Below, one piece after another: positions 53,541 to 63,633 of a stretch of 64,000 nt of DNA; within the stretch, counting starts at the first letter, position 1; every line of letters begins with the position of its first letter. The notes beneath the pieces are model-generated. The model was given only the letters and a program-made list of their open reading frames with translations. It made no database searches and had not been told where the DNA came from. The DNA lies in contig WFMF01000460.1 of assembly GCA_011033025.1 (NCBI GenBank), positions 62,001-126,000 on the forward strand, given 5' to 3'. Both the position numbers and the translations under genes were made by a program. The DNA comes from Beroe forskalii (lineage: Eukaryota; Ctenophora; Nuda; Beroida; Beroidae).

Positions 53541-54670
53541 TTACCAGTGGACGATGGGTTGGAGAGGTTCTGCCCGGATGGACCCCAGTCCGAGGTTGTT
53601 GTCAATGTCCTGATCTACCTCGCCCACACACGCTCTGCAGATATCATAATCACACCAATGTAAAGAGGTTAATGGAAACGCTTAAATACAGGGTGCGCCA
53701 AAAGTCTTGTCTCCTTTTACTTTTTTGAAAAATACAGCAGATATTTCGATTCTGTAAAAAGTATCTTTAAATATAACCAAAGAATGGCGGATTCCCATAG
53801 CAATGTTTAGCAACCGACCTAAAGATCGAAGAGTTTTGGCATTTTGACATATAAATACTAGGCCAACAGTTTTGTGTGCGCGGCGTTAGTTCGCGCGGCG
53901 TAAAGACATGTCTGTTTAGGGTAAGTTGGAAACGTTAAGATAGATACGAGGCCTACAGTTTTGTGTGCGCGGCGTAAGTTCGCGCGGCGTAAAGACATGT
54001 CTGTACGCACACAAAACTGCAGTTCGAACTGCCACTGTATGACCTGTGGGAGGCCGAATGTATGACTACAAGAAATTATCTGTCCTAGAATCAGTAAAGA
54101 CTTAAATTTTAGAACCAGGGACAGATGTTGTTATCTCAAAGGCCAAATCTCTGATTATTTCTTAAACTAATTGAAGTAGTCTTAGAAATCAGTATGGAAT
54201 TCTCAGTAAAATACTCACACATTGTCGCCCCTAATCAGATATAGTCCCAGTGGGACCTGTTCCACTCCCTGGGCGTCTGAGAAAACCCGTTCATGGGCAT
54301 CATCCAACACTAGGTTAACAGTCTGATCGAAACCCTTCAGTGTACCTAGGAGAGGGGTTGTAAATGTAATGGTGTGGTGAGGTTAACAGTCTGATCGAAA
54401 CCCTTCAGTGTACCTAGGAGAGGGGTTGTAATGGTGTGGTGAGGTTAACAGTCTGATCGAAACCCTTCAGTGTACCTAGGAGAGGGGTTGTAAATGAGCG
54501 CCCATTTTATTTTGAACTTGCATAATAGAATCTATTGTATTTTGGAAATTCAGTAATGACGCAAGACGACACAATCTGAAAGTCGGTGCCATGTACTAAC
54601 CTACAATAATCCTACCATCACCAGTAGCCACTAACGCTGTCTTTCCAACCGTGTCTTCTAGGGTTGCCAT
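53541..54670 (-). CDS. LSM8: LSM8, U6 snRNA-associated Sm-like protein, three exons
   Basis: LSM8 is the subunit that makes the LSM2-8 ring nuclear and U6-specific, binding the U6 3' end. Exons are 54601-54670, 54219-54345 and 53541-53634. They total 291 bases, or 96 residues plus stop, equal to the human length. The Sm fold is clear: GDGRIIVGTLKGFDQTVNLV, then LDDAHERVFSDAQGVEQVPL, GLYLIRGDNVACVGEVD and the tail GSIRAEPLQPIV. The start MATLEDTVGKTALVAT fits. The stop follows HW; CACTG|GTAAGT at that point is a good donor, so an extra 3' exon is possible. The acceptor region of exon 2 is triplicated in intron 1. Confidence 0.95.
53689..53716. repeat. Mariner-like terminal sequence, isolated
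   Basis: TACAGGGTGCGCCAAAAGTC resembles Tc1/mariner ends (CAGGGTG...CAAAAGT after TA). No matching inverted end was found, so it is a solo end or chance, inside LSM8 intron 2. Confidence 0.3.
53868..54025. repeat. Two-copy repeat with GTTTTGTGTGCGCGGCG, LSM8 intron 2
   Basis: CAGTTTTGTGTGCGCGGCGT, then AGTTCGCGCGGCGTAAAG and ACATGTCTGT, occurs at 53868 and 53958. The second copy ends with TACGCACACAAAACTGCAG, the inverse of its start. It is probably a ~70-bp MITE and a partial neighbour. Confidence 0.65.
54313..54494. repeat. Triplicated exon 2 splice-acceptor region in LSM8 intron 1
   Basis: GGTTAACAGTCTGATCGAAA, then CCCTTCAGTGTACCTAGG and AGAGGGGTTGTAA, occurs three times, at 54313, 54381 and 54443 (periods 68 and 62 bp). 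Each copy contains the branch/acceptor CTCCTAG|GTACACTGAAG and the first ~32 bases of exon 2. Only the copy nearest the body of exon 2 continues into the full exon; the other two are decoy acceptors with no donor of their own in frame. Confidence 0.9.
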
Positions 54671-54975
54671 TGCTCAGGAGAGGACTTAAAGGTTACTTTA
54701 TAAGCAGATTAGAATATTATATTTGAAACAATCAAGACTGAATCTTAGATAATCTTTTGAATTTCAACTAAATTTCGCGAAAAGAGGCAATTTTTGGTCC
54801 ATACCTATATCTAACGACATGTGACCATCGCTTGATGCAAGTAAACTCACATTATACAAGTCACGAGTAAAAGTAAGCCACTTCAAGATATAAATCAAAT
54901 AAAACCCACTTGGTACCGCGGAATAAATATAAAATAAGTTAAAAATCCACTATAAGATCTGAAGAAGGGGAGGGT

Positions 54976-56076
54976 TTACTCCGCTGTCACGGCGTGTTTG
55001 AAGTGATCGTTGATCACCTCCAAAGCGATGGACTCCCTCCCGAAGTTGGAAACCACAGCACAGCTGCACCGTACCACTTTCCTGGCGTTACCCTCCTTGT
55101 CGATCTTACAGAGACCCACCCACTCTCCGAGCTTCTTAGCGTCGTCAATCTGGGGGGGGGGGGGGAGGTGAAGTGACTGGGAATTGGAAGCTGTGCAGAT
55201 AACGCGAGACGAAGTCGAGGCGGTTGCACAACTTATGAAATGTTTAAAAGTAACGAAACCTTACTACAACAGTCAGACTTTCATGTATATGGTGGATTGT
55301 AGAATGTAGTGGTATAGATACTAGATAGATACCTTGATAAGGTTGATTCCAGTGTAAAGATATACAATAGATACCTTGATAAGGTTGATTCCGTGCTCCT
55401 TGCACAGAGCCTCCACCAACTTCAGGATGTTTTTCTCGTCAGTGCTCTCAGCCAGGACACACAGGAGGGCTTCCCTCTTGTCCAGCTTCTTGACACTCTC
55501 ACGCAGTCCTGGGAGAGAGGGATTATAGGAGCGAAGTGGGAAGGGGGAGAGAGGGGTTATAGAAGCGAAGTGGGGTGAGAGGGGTTATAGGTGCGAAGTG
55601 GGGTGAGAGGGGTTATAGAAGCGAAGTGGGAAGGGGGTGAGAGGGGTTATAGAAGCGAAGTGGGGTGAGAGGGGTTATAGGTGCGAAGTGGGGTGAGAGG
55701 GGTTACAGAAGCGAAGTGGGAAGGGGATGAGAGAGGTTATGGGGGAAAATTGGGGTAAGAGGGGTTATAGGAGCGAAGTGGGAAGGGGATGAGAGGGGTT
55801 ATAGGGGCAAAGTGGGAAGGGGGTGAGAGGCGTTATAGGGGCGAAGTGGGAAGGGAAATCGGGAGGGGGAGTCCTTGGTCGAAGCATGTTTCAAAGACAG
55901 TACAAGGTGTATGGGGATCTGCAACAGAAGGACATGTCACATCATGGGTACGGAAGTATTGATTTAAAACAGTTTTACATAAAACAGTTTTACATACCTT
56001 TGGTTACTCCCTCCACGACAATGGCGTTCTTGAGCACCTCCCTCAGGGCGTCCATCAGATCCATGGGTTCAGCCAT
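54976..56076 (-). CDS. RPS12: RPS12, small ribosomal subunit protein eS12, three exons
   Basis: eS12 is a cytosolic 40S protein of the L7Ae-like fold, near the beak of the small subunit. Exons are 55998-56076, 55375-55508 and 54976-55149. They total 387 bases, or 128 residues, close to the human 132. Family landmarks: [51 protein letters not shown] and [16 protein letters not shown], then [10 protein letters not shown]. The exon 3 acceptor sits behind an unbroken C tract on the sense strand. Intron 1 has a minisatellite. Intron 2 contains an extra copy of the exon 2 end and donor (55326-55350). The ATG lies less than ten bases from another minisatellite (56085-56765), so the 5'UTR/promoter is inside or beyond that repeat. 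Confidence 0.95.
55326..55392. repeat. Duplicated RPS12 exon 2 donor
   Basis: AGATACCTTGATAAGGTTGA with TTCC occurs at 55326-55350 and 55368-55392. The right copy is the real exon end (ATCAAG|GTATCT). The left copy is an identical donor plus 18 exon bases lying 42 bases into the intron. Confidence 0.9.
55510..55858. repeat. GAGAGGGGTTATAGAAGCGAAGTGGG minisatellite, RPS12 intron 1
   Basis: About ten units of 27-34 bp. They have GAGAGGGGTTATAG, then GAGCGAAGTGGG or GTGCGAAGTGGG, with or without AAGGGG. The array starts just upstream of the exon 2 acceptor. Confidence 0.92.
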
Positions 56077-56084
56077 CTTATTGC

Positions 56085-56765
56085 TGTGCTACACTGCACA
56101 ATGCATGGGTCAGGGTTGCATTGCAGAATGCATGGATTGCATTGCACAATGCATGGGTCAGGGTTGTATTGCAGAATGCATAGGTCAGGGTTGCATTGCA
56201 GAATGCATGGATTGCATTGCAGAATGCATGGGTCGGGGTTGTATTGCAGAATGCATAGGTCAGGGTTGCATTGCAGAATGCATGGATTGTATTGCAGAAT
56301 GCATGGGTCGGGGTTGTATTGCAGAATGCATAGGTCAGGGTTGCATTGCAGAATGCATGGATTGCATTGCAGAATGCACGGGTCAGGGTAACATTGCAGA
56401 ATGAATGGGTCAGGGTCGCATTGCAGATGGCATGGGTCAGGGTAGCATTGCAGAAGGCATGGGTCAGGCAGGGTTGCATTGCAGATTGCAGAATGCATGG
56501 GTCAGGGTTGCATTGCAGAAGGCATAGGTCAGGGTTGCATTGCAGAATGCATGGATCAGGGTTACATTGCAGAATGCATGGGTTAGGGTTGCATTGCAGA
56601 ATGCATGGGTTAGGGTTACATTGAAGAATGCATGGGTCAGGGTTGCATAGCAGAATGCAAGGATTGCATTGCAGAATGCACGGGTCAGGGCAACATTGCA
56701 GAATGCATGGGTTAGGGTTGCATTGAAGAATGCATGGGTCAGGGTTGCATTACTGAAGGCATGGT
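56085..56765. repeat. GCATTGCAGAATGCATGGGTCAGGGTT minisatellite abutting RPS12
   Basis: About 27 units, mostly 27 bp with 18-bp short forms, over 680 bp. The unit contains the inverted pair GCATTGCAGAATGC (TGCATTCTGCAATGC on the other strand). Variants TGTATTGC, GCATAGG and GCACGGG group in a higher-order pattern in the left half. Cys/His/Met-rich open frames on both strands are by-products. Confidence 0.95.
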
Positions 56766-57805
56766 TGTTTACTAATTAAATGTAACGGGAGCAGGGAAGA
56801 GGGGTAAGAAAGGGGAGGTTAAAGCAAATTGTCGAATCAGCAAAATAAATTGCTAAAATTACAATAATTGAAAAATTCTGGAAGAAAAAACAACATCAAA
56901 AGTAGACTTGACAACATAAAAAAGGGTGAATATAGCGAAACAAAGAACCATGGGAATAAAACTCGGGCGCTTATCACACGTACTGTATCTTAAAAGAGAT
57001 ATTTAGAGAATGATAAAATACAACAGCATTGCAACACTATCAATATAGAAATAATTATTATTAACAGAATCAATAAAAACTTGATGTACCTTTGCAACGA
57101 TACCCATCATTAACTTTATAAAAGTAAAAATGCTAAGTGTTATCAGCTCCCAAATCATTACAAATATTTAACTGAAGTATCGCGATAGCTATAAATTCGA
57201 AAATCAGAGCTAATTCGGAAAAATCTCCGGACAACATTTCAGTTGAGCACATCAAATGGTCAGTCACGTACGTACATATGATGCGCGAGAAAGAAATATC
57301 GCGGAGACATTTAATTTCCAAATCTCGCGACACTTCAAGATAACACTTAACAGATACATGTGCCATTGTGCCATGTCAATGCTGCTTGATTGTTTAGATT
57401 TGAACAGATATTTAGTGGGAATGAAGAATCCTAGCAAGTTTGATAAAGTTTAGTTTACTAGTGTTGGCAACGTATTAGCTGACCCCAAAGATTCGGACAT
57501 TTTCATGAAATTGACCAACAGCACGCGAGTTTTCAGTCAACTCGCGCGCTGGAAGCCAATGTGAAAGGGGCCTGTAGGTAAGCTAATGCGCCATCAATAT
57601 CTATACCATGCAAGTGCAAACATTTAACAAGAATTCTATCCTTTAAGGAGGGATCACGTTCAAGTTCATTGCTACAATAAATGCATAAACATTAAAGATA
57701 GAATTTCCGAACAAAAGACTTTTCAGATGTTTCATAAGAAGGTAACCTATATTTTAATCTATTGTATCCTAATCCCGGGATGTAATCAGTAACTCACCCA
57801 CACCC
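56766..57805. other. AT-rich spacer between RPS12 and TTC38
   Basis: No exon or repeat seen. An RPS12 5'UTR exon could lie here beyond the minisatellite, but none was proven. Confidence 0.35.
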
Positions 57806-59212
57806 CTACCCCTTAGCAAACTCCAGCTCCATCTTATCCCAGAGTCGTTGTTGGAGGGGCGGTAACTGCTCCACCTTATTCCACTCATACATCTCCCTCA
57901 GGTGCTGCTGAGCACCGCACATTAGAGTCCGGTCCTCCGACTTGATCGCACAGTCCACGTACGTTAGCGTGAATATGCTCTTCTGAGCCTTCGAGCCGTG
58001 GATCTTCCGCACCACATCCGGGACGCAGGCCTGGAATTCCCGCGCTGCTCCCGCGAAGTCGCCGTCACACATGGCCCGCATGCCGTCCACGAGCTGCAGC
58101 CCGTACGATGACGTCACGACCTTGTTCCAGCCCTGCCTGTCCCCGGCTATGAAGTCTGACATGTTCTCCCGGAGAGTCTCCAAACTGGCGGAGTCGTTAG
58201 ACATAGCGGCTGCCAGAGCACAGTGCCCGTCGTAGAACAGACTCGTGAAGTCGTGGTTCTGTTCCGACCACAGCTTCGCTAACTTAGCCTCCCTGTTCCC
58301 CGTTTTCTGGCCGTCTATCCTCATCCTCATGAGGAAGCTACTAGCATCGGACATGGGGAAGACATCCCCACTCACAGCACACCCGGCTATGTTCTTGTCG
58401 TATATTGTCAGGGCCGCCTCGTATTCCCCTAGTTGAATGTGAGAGTTGGCGTGGTGCCAGTCTATGTGCTGCCGGAAGTTAATGCCACGTGACCAGTTGA
58501 CAAGTGTCCGGTTCAGGAACTCCACTTCCTGTTTGGGCTGGGATTGGTTCTCGTAGGTATGCGCCATGGCGTGCACTGCCCAGGAGTCCAGGGGGAAGGA
58601 CTCCAGGGCAGTTTCTCCACACTTCAGGGCTTCCGGGTACTCGCTCATCTCAGCATGCCCAAAACACAGCTTTCCGTGGATCAGTCCGTAGTGGGCCATG
58701 TGGGGTTTGTAGTGCTGGATGATGGACTGTGGAATGTCGCGCATGTAACTGAAGTGTCCCGTCACCAGGCCCAGCACATAGCCCAGGTTAAAACTGTGCA
58801 GGTCGTGAGGGTACTGGGCACACAGAGCACCGTAGTGATCCATGGCCCCTATCAGGTCCTCCTTGTAGAGGTACTGAGCCCCTCGGATGTGGCCCTTCTC
58901 CCACTCATTCAACTTCTCCCACTCCAAACCGTCCACGTACTTATCAAACCGCTTCCTCGCGTTGTCGTTGTTACTGACGAACATCTCGAAGCTGTGCCGG
59001 AGCATGTTCCCGGCTATAAAGTCCGGGTCCTCCCCCATCATCTTCTGCAGGGTCTCCCCCACGCCCCCAAACTGGGGGTGGTTGTAATAGTACAGCATCT
59101 GGTCTAGGGTTGCATCGTACAGCTTAGCAGCAGCATTAGAGGCTGTGGTCAGGGGGATGCCGTACGCAGACCACTCGGCCAGGTCACGCCATTCACTCCG
59201 AAACTTAACCAT
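57806..59212 (-). CDS. TTC38: TTC38-like tetratricopeptide protein, intronless
   Basis: 468 codons in one exon, the same length as human TTC38 (469). TTC38 is a conserved TPR protein of little-known function. The match runs the whole length: start with WRDLAEWSAYGIPLTTASNA then AAKLYDATLDQML (human-type [20 protein letters not shown]), central HYKPHMAHYGLIHGKLCFGH and LDSWAVHAMAHTYENQ (human-type DAWSVHTVAHIHEM), then HIDWHHANSHIQLGEYEAAL and TIYDKNI, and DASSFLMRMRIDG. TPR-like helical pairs lie in about residues 100-330. The ATG at 59212 matches the family start. There is no signal peptide or membrane segment. Codon use is GC-richer than in the flanks. The intronless state is odd beside intron-rich neighbours and could reflect retroposition or intron loss. 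Confidence 0.92.
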   Translation of the reverse strand: MVKFRSEWRDLAEWSAYGIPLTTASNAAAKLYDATLDQMLYYYNHPQFGGVGETLQKMMGEDPDFIAGNMLRHSFEMFVSNNDNARKRFDKYVDGLEWEKLNEWEKGHIRGAQYLYKEDLIGAMDHYGALCAQYPHDLHSFNLGYVLGLVTGHFSYMRDIPQSIIQHYKPHMAHYGLIHGKLCFGHAEMSEYPEALKCGETALESFPLDSWAVHAMAHTYENQSQPKQEVEFLNRTLVNWSRGINFRQHIDWHHANSHIQLGEYEAALTIYDKNIAGCAVSGDVFPMSDASSFLMRMRIDGQKTGNREAKLAKLWSEQNHDFTSLFYDGHCALAAAMSNDSASLETLRENMSDFIAGDRQGWNKVVTSSYGLQLVDGMRAMCDGDFAGAAREFQACVPDVVRKIHGSKAQKSIFTLTYVDCAIKSEDRTLMCGAQQHLREMYEWNKVEQLPPLQQRLWDKMELEFAKG

Positions 59213-59988
59213 CGGCTACAAGGTTACAGGAATGTGTAGCCTTGCTGTCAAGGCTGGGTAGAAGTGGGGCGTAGCCAGCTTCTGACTGTCACTGGAAGTG
59301 GGTTGCAGATGGGTTCAACTCTTGGGAGTGGTCGCCGGTATTTCCTGATTCATGTTCATTCGAGGCTACAGGAATATGGTGTCGTTAGTTACGATCATGA
59401 AGAAGTAAATGATGTAAATCAACGTGAAACTTTAAAGATGAGATCGAGGATATAATATTTCTAAGCACTATAGTAGCAAGTCAGTCGCAGGCGAAACGCC
59501 TCTAAAAGTTTCTTCACCTACTCTAAAACAGAAGAGAGACTCCGAAAGTCAGCCGTTTTATGAAATGATACAAATCCAGAAGATTAAAAGTATGCGTAGT
59601 ATACATGATGAATAATCGTAGTATGACATAAAATTGGTCATTATTGTCAACGATGCAAATCAACAAAGTACAACAAAGTTTAGAAACACGAATACCAAGT
59701 GCCTTAATAATATTAAGCGTAGAATAAAATATTTGAATAGTAAAAGCTGTGGAAACATAGTATATACCATGTTAAATGGGTATAGGCCACCATGTCCATT
59801 GTACACCTTTGAGCTCCAAGGAACAACAAGTATAGTTTACAGTTTTACCTACTTATCATAGTATCATACAATTCTAACTTATCAGCGGATGTCTTCCTGC
59901 CAACACACATTGCCAGTGAAATGTAATAGTCCTCAGCCTGTGGAATGCCCCAGACTCAGTAATCTTCAGCCTGTGGAATGCCCCAGAC
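59213..59988. other. Spacer between SF3A2 and TTC38
   Basis: A 38-bp direct duplication (AGCCTGTGGAATGCCCCAG, then ACTCAGTAATCTTC) at about 59930-60003 runs into the last SF3A2 exon, so the SF3A2 stop region is present twice. Nothing else is supported. Confidence 0.5.
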
Positions 59989-62957
59989 TCAGTAATCTTC
60001 AGCATCGAAGCTCTGGTTGTCGAGATGTCCGCCCCGTCTTGCCGGGAACTCTGCCATCTGGTTAGGCTGTCTCTCCATACCAGGGAGTAGGGGAGCTTCT
60101 CCTCCCTTATCTGAGTCTGGCTTACCTGCGAGGCGAAGGGAGTTAGATCGTTGGCAGTATAAGTTTACCCACTGCACTTCGTGACCATTACCAATCAGCG
60201 CCAAGTATCGTACGCATCCTGACCGCACTGATCGGTCAAGTCTGAACGCGCTATGAGCAAACTTATATAACGTCGATAAGGATTGACAAGTTATTCAAGC
60301 GATCTTTGAAATATATAGGAGGTTTTGCGATCAATGAACGGCTGTTAACATACCGATTGAATGGTAAATGGGAAGATACTGAATTTGAAGAAAATAAAAG
60401 AGACATTGCACAGAATGCAGCACTGAATCCTCCTATTTACCGGGTGCATTAGCCATGAGACCAGGGGGCTGCATGCCCCCACTGCGAGAAGACGGCACAC
60501 CAGGCGGACCCATGTTGTCAGGTTGTCCCATGTGTCTGGGAGGGCCCATGCCGGGAGGAGGGCCCAGGTGCCGCGGTGGACCCATGTGTCGGGGTGGACC
60601 CATGTTACCGGGCGGCCCCATTCCACGCGGACCCATGTTTCCAGGCGGTCCCATGTTTCCACCCCTGTTTCCTGACATGTTGGGTCTCGGAGCTGACAGA
60701 CTGGTTGGTCCTGACTGGCTGTCAGGCGGTCTCTGGAAGGGAGGACGCATTCCTTCAGGCGGTCTCATTCCTGGTGGTGGCATGCCGGGCGGGCCTGGAT
60801 TAGGACCTCTCATACCAGGAGAAGGTACGGATTTATCGAAAATGTAAAAAACACAAGTAACTATCGAGTTGAGAGACTTCTAAATCTCCTAATTGGTGAA
60901 AAGAACGAGTTAAGTCTCACCAGGAGGCATGTTGGGAGGCATGTTAGACGGGGGTCTGCCACCCCCAGATCTGTTGTCAGCAGCAGCAAATGCAGGGGGT
61001 CGAGGGGGCGGCCCTCCATGAGGCATCCCACTCGGCGGAGGGGGACCACCGGGTGGGGCGGTGGGTGGGCCAGGAGGGGGAGCTCTGGGGGGTCCGCGGG
61101 GCGGCATGCCACGGGGAACACTGAAATAGGAGGATGATTGCTGGGGAAACAGGTGAGTCATGACGAAAGTTCACGAAGAAGAAGAAGAGTATACAAAGGA
61201 AGAAGGTTACCATGAACTAAAATCATAGCAATATTTCTTTTTCTTCAACTTTGAATTCCCTTAGTCCCTTACCCTCCCGGAGCCCCTGGGGGAGGCGGGA
61301 TATCCATCTTAGGGCGGGCGGCGCCCTTCTGTCTGTTCTGCTCGTACTTGAGCGCCTGCTTGGCTTCCTTGATGCTCTCCTTGAAGTAGAACTGGAGGAA
61401 GAACTGCTTGGTTTGGGGGTTCCACTGCGTCCACATCTTCATGTCTCCTTTGTCAACTTCACGCGAGGGTATCTGGGTGAAAAGTGCGTGTTCAGTCCCA
61501 ATATAATGGGGTGACAGGAGTCGGTGCGAGGCACGTGGGTTTGGGAGTTAAAGTAAGGTGACACAAGGCAGAAAATAATAATAGACACACCTACCAATCA
61601 CGATCATCATTCACAGATGCGGTCTCTAACAAAACACGCCAGGAATTCTGTTCTCACCTTGAAAGAAATGGTCTCGTACGGCTCAGCCGCAAACAGGAGG
61701 TACTGCCATTTCTTGTCAGGTGGCTCAATGCGCTGCTCGTATGCGGACATGAACCTGTGCTTGGGAACCACATCCGCAACTATCTCAGGGTAGTCAATCT
61801 GAACCAAAGGGTCAGAAAAATCACTGGGTTTTCTTATCTCAGTTAAACTGTGTCTTGAAAATGTTGGTAAATTTCTCTTCAAATTCTGTCGAAATCCTAA
61901 CATATTCATTGAAATTGCAGTAGTTTCCACAAAAGGCACCTGGAATAGCAAGCTGTGCTGGTCGGACTTAGTGTCCTTCTGCTTGGTAACCTTGTACCCC
62001 GGCCGTCCTATCTTGATGAAACTCTTGACCTTTACCCGGGCCTTAGCAGGGGCAGGCAGCATGCTCTGGTTACTCTGTTCCTTCTCCAGGGCCTCCTTGG
62101 CTGCCCGACGAGCTCTGAGGTTCCGTTTAGAGATGAGTGCCAAGATAAAGGTACCAATTTTTGATGTGACGCATATAAAGAAACTTCTGTATGGGGGGTG
62201 GGGCGGCGGTGAAAGCAAAAACAGCCCAAGAATCAGAAAAGTAGGACAGGGCTTGCCGCTTAGTTTTTCGGTCATTATTCCCCATCCCTATCCCTACGGT
62301 TTCGTACGTTACTCACAAGTTCTGCTGGTGCTTCTTGCCCTGAGTGTGAGCCAGATAGCTGCCCTCGTTGTTATGAAGTGTCAGACACAACTTACACTCG
62401 TAGCTACCCAGGTGGTTCTTCATGAAGTACGGGTCCTGGGGGAGGGAAGGAGGAGGTTAGGGGTCACGAAGTAGGATGGAGATTGTTTACAGCATGGAAT
62501 ACAGTCAGGAAGATCATGATTTTGGGTTTATTTTCACTGAGCAGATCACGAAAAAAAAGCATGCGCTTATCATGAACATACATCACAGCACAATCCCCCA
62601 GCTCTGATTTCTGAACGTATTGAAATGCTAGACCAAACCTCAGCTAAGACATCCTACACCTGACAGATTCCACCAATATCAACGTTCACCTTCCCCTGAA
62701 ATTTCCGACCTGAGTCCGACGATTTCATCATCTCCGGAGTACATTGTACACAAAATGTATAATTCCCCTGGAAATATAGGGCGGTTTAACGGACCCTGCC
62801 AGAATGTCTGGTCACGTGACCTCCCTCTCACCTTGTTCAGGTCTATGGTTTCCAGCGCCAGTTGTCGGAGTCGTTCTCGGCGGTCTCGGTTGCTTTCGGA
62901 AAAGGAGGCGACGCCCCCACCCCCCGTCTTGCTGCCGACTCTGTTCTGGAAATCCAT
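59989..62957 (-). CDS. SF3A2: SF3A2 (splicing factor 3a subunit 2, SF3a66), eight exons
   Basis: SF3A2 is the U1-type zinc-finger subunit of SF3a in U2 snRNP, needed for branch-site recognition. Exons: 62832-62957, 62317-62435, 61940-62114, 61658-61798, 61273-61472, 60921-61120, 60441-60806 and 59989-60125. They sum to 1,464 bases (487 residues) in one frame. Landmarks: SESNRDRRERLRQLALETID; the zinc finger (C56, C59, H72, H78) in YECKLCLTLHNNEGSYLAHT; KIGRPGYKVTKQ; HRFMSAYEQRIEPPD and WQYLLFAAEPYETI; TKQFFLQFFFK. The C-terminal third is Pro/Gly/Met-rich with MGPPRHMGPP-type repeats, replacing the HPPAPG repeats of mammals. The last exon adds an acidic tail (FDAEDY-stop). If intron 7 is kept, translation ends after PGK. 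Confidence 0.95.
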
Positions 62958-63472
62958 ACTACTTCCTACAGTGAAGTGGGCGGGGTTATAGGGGAACATA
63001 TCACGCAATGATCATGGAAAAGTTGGTTAAAACAATACAATGGTGATGCTGTCAAAAAGTTTAATAGGAAATTGTAGAGAAGACAAAAGTGAGGAACAAT
63101 CACTAATTCCAATTGACAAAATTATCATTTATGTACAGTTTCAAGTTTTACTTTATAAATTATCTGTGAATATCACAAAATACGTCTTTACTTCGCCCAA
63201 ATCAAACTCTCAAATCTCACTTCAAGCTTCTTGAAAACAGCTCACACTTGTAAATCATTCGCACGTAATCAAGCATATTACAAATTTAGACGTGAGTCCA
63301 TTATGGTCTAGAATGTTTATCAACCGAATCCTTGTCACTGATCTAACAAAACTCCATATGTGTGATAAACTAGCGATGATAAGATCATGACGTCATTTTC
63401 ACAGATAGACGTGATGTATTGATGACGTTGCTCCACCTAACTAATCACACAAACAGTTGACAAACTCTCATC
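62958..63472. other. Spacer upstream of SF3A2
   Basis: AT-rich spacer between the SF3A2 start and the end of the next minus-strand gene. No motif assigned. Confidence 0.35.
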
Positions 63473-63633
63473 TTATCTCTCCTTCTCGGTTGGTTTGGGG
63501 AGGGGTATCACTTTGGGGGTGGGTTGTTTGACCTTCTTCTCGTTCATCGCAATGCTGGTGTCTGCGAAGTAGTTCCTCTCGGTGTCGTCTCCTGCTCCAC
63601 GGTGGTACTGCGGCTCTCCGTAGTATGTCGCAT
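63473..63633 (-). CDS. Last exon of an unrecognised gene
   Basis: After a polypyrimidine-rich acceptor (CTTCCTCCCAG) the exon opens in phase 1 and reads 52 codons to TAA. It begins ATYYGEPQYHRGAGDDTERN, continues YFADTSIAMNEKK, and ends in a Lys/Pro-rich tail PKVIPLPKPTEKER. It is hydrophilic and looks like a disordered C terminus. The upstream exons lie beyond the window. The intron beside it (63640-63780) has three short repeats around GGAAGTATGTCACATCTG and ATTGCACTGGAAGTA. No family recognised. Confidence 0.5.

Noticed and set aside
56055-56624. Cys/Met/His-rich repeat proteins on both strands
   Set aside because: Translations of the 27-bp minisatellite next to RPS12.
58504-59107. Long plus-strand frames opposite TTC38
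   Set aside because: Shadow frames of the GC-rich TTC38 coding strand.
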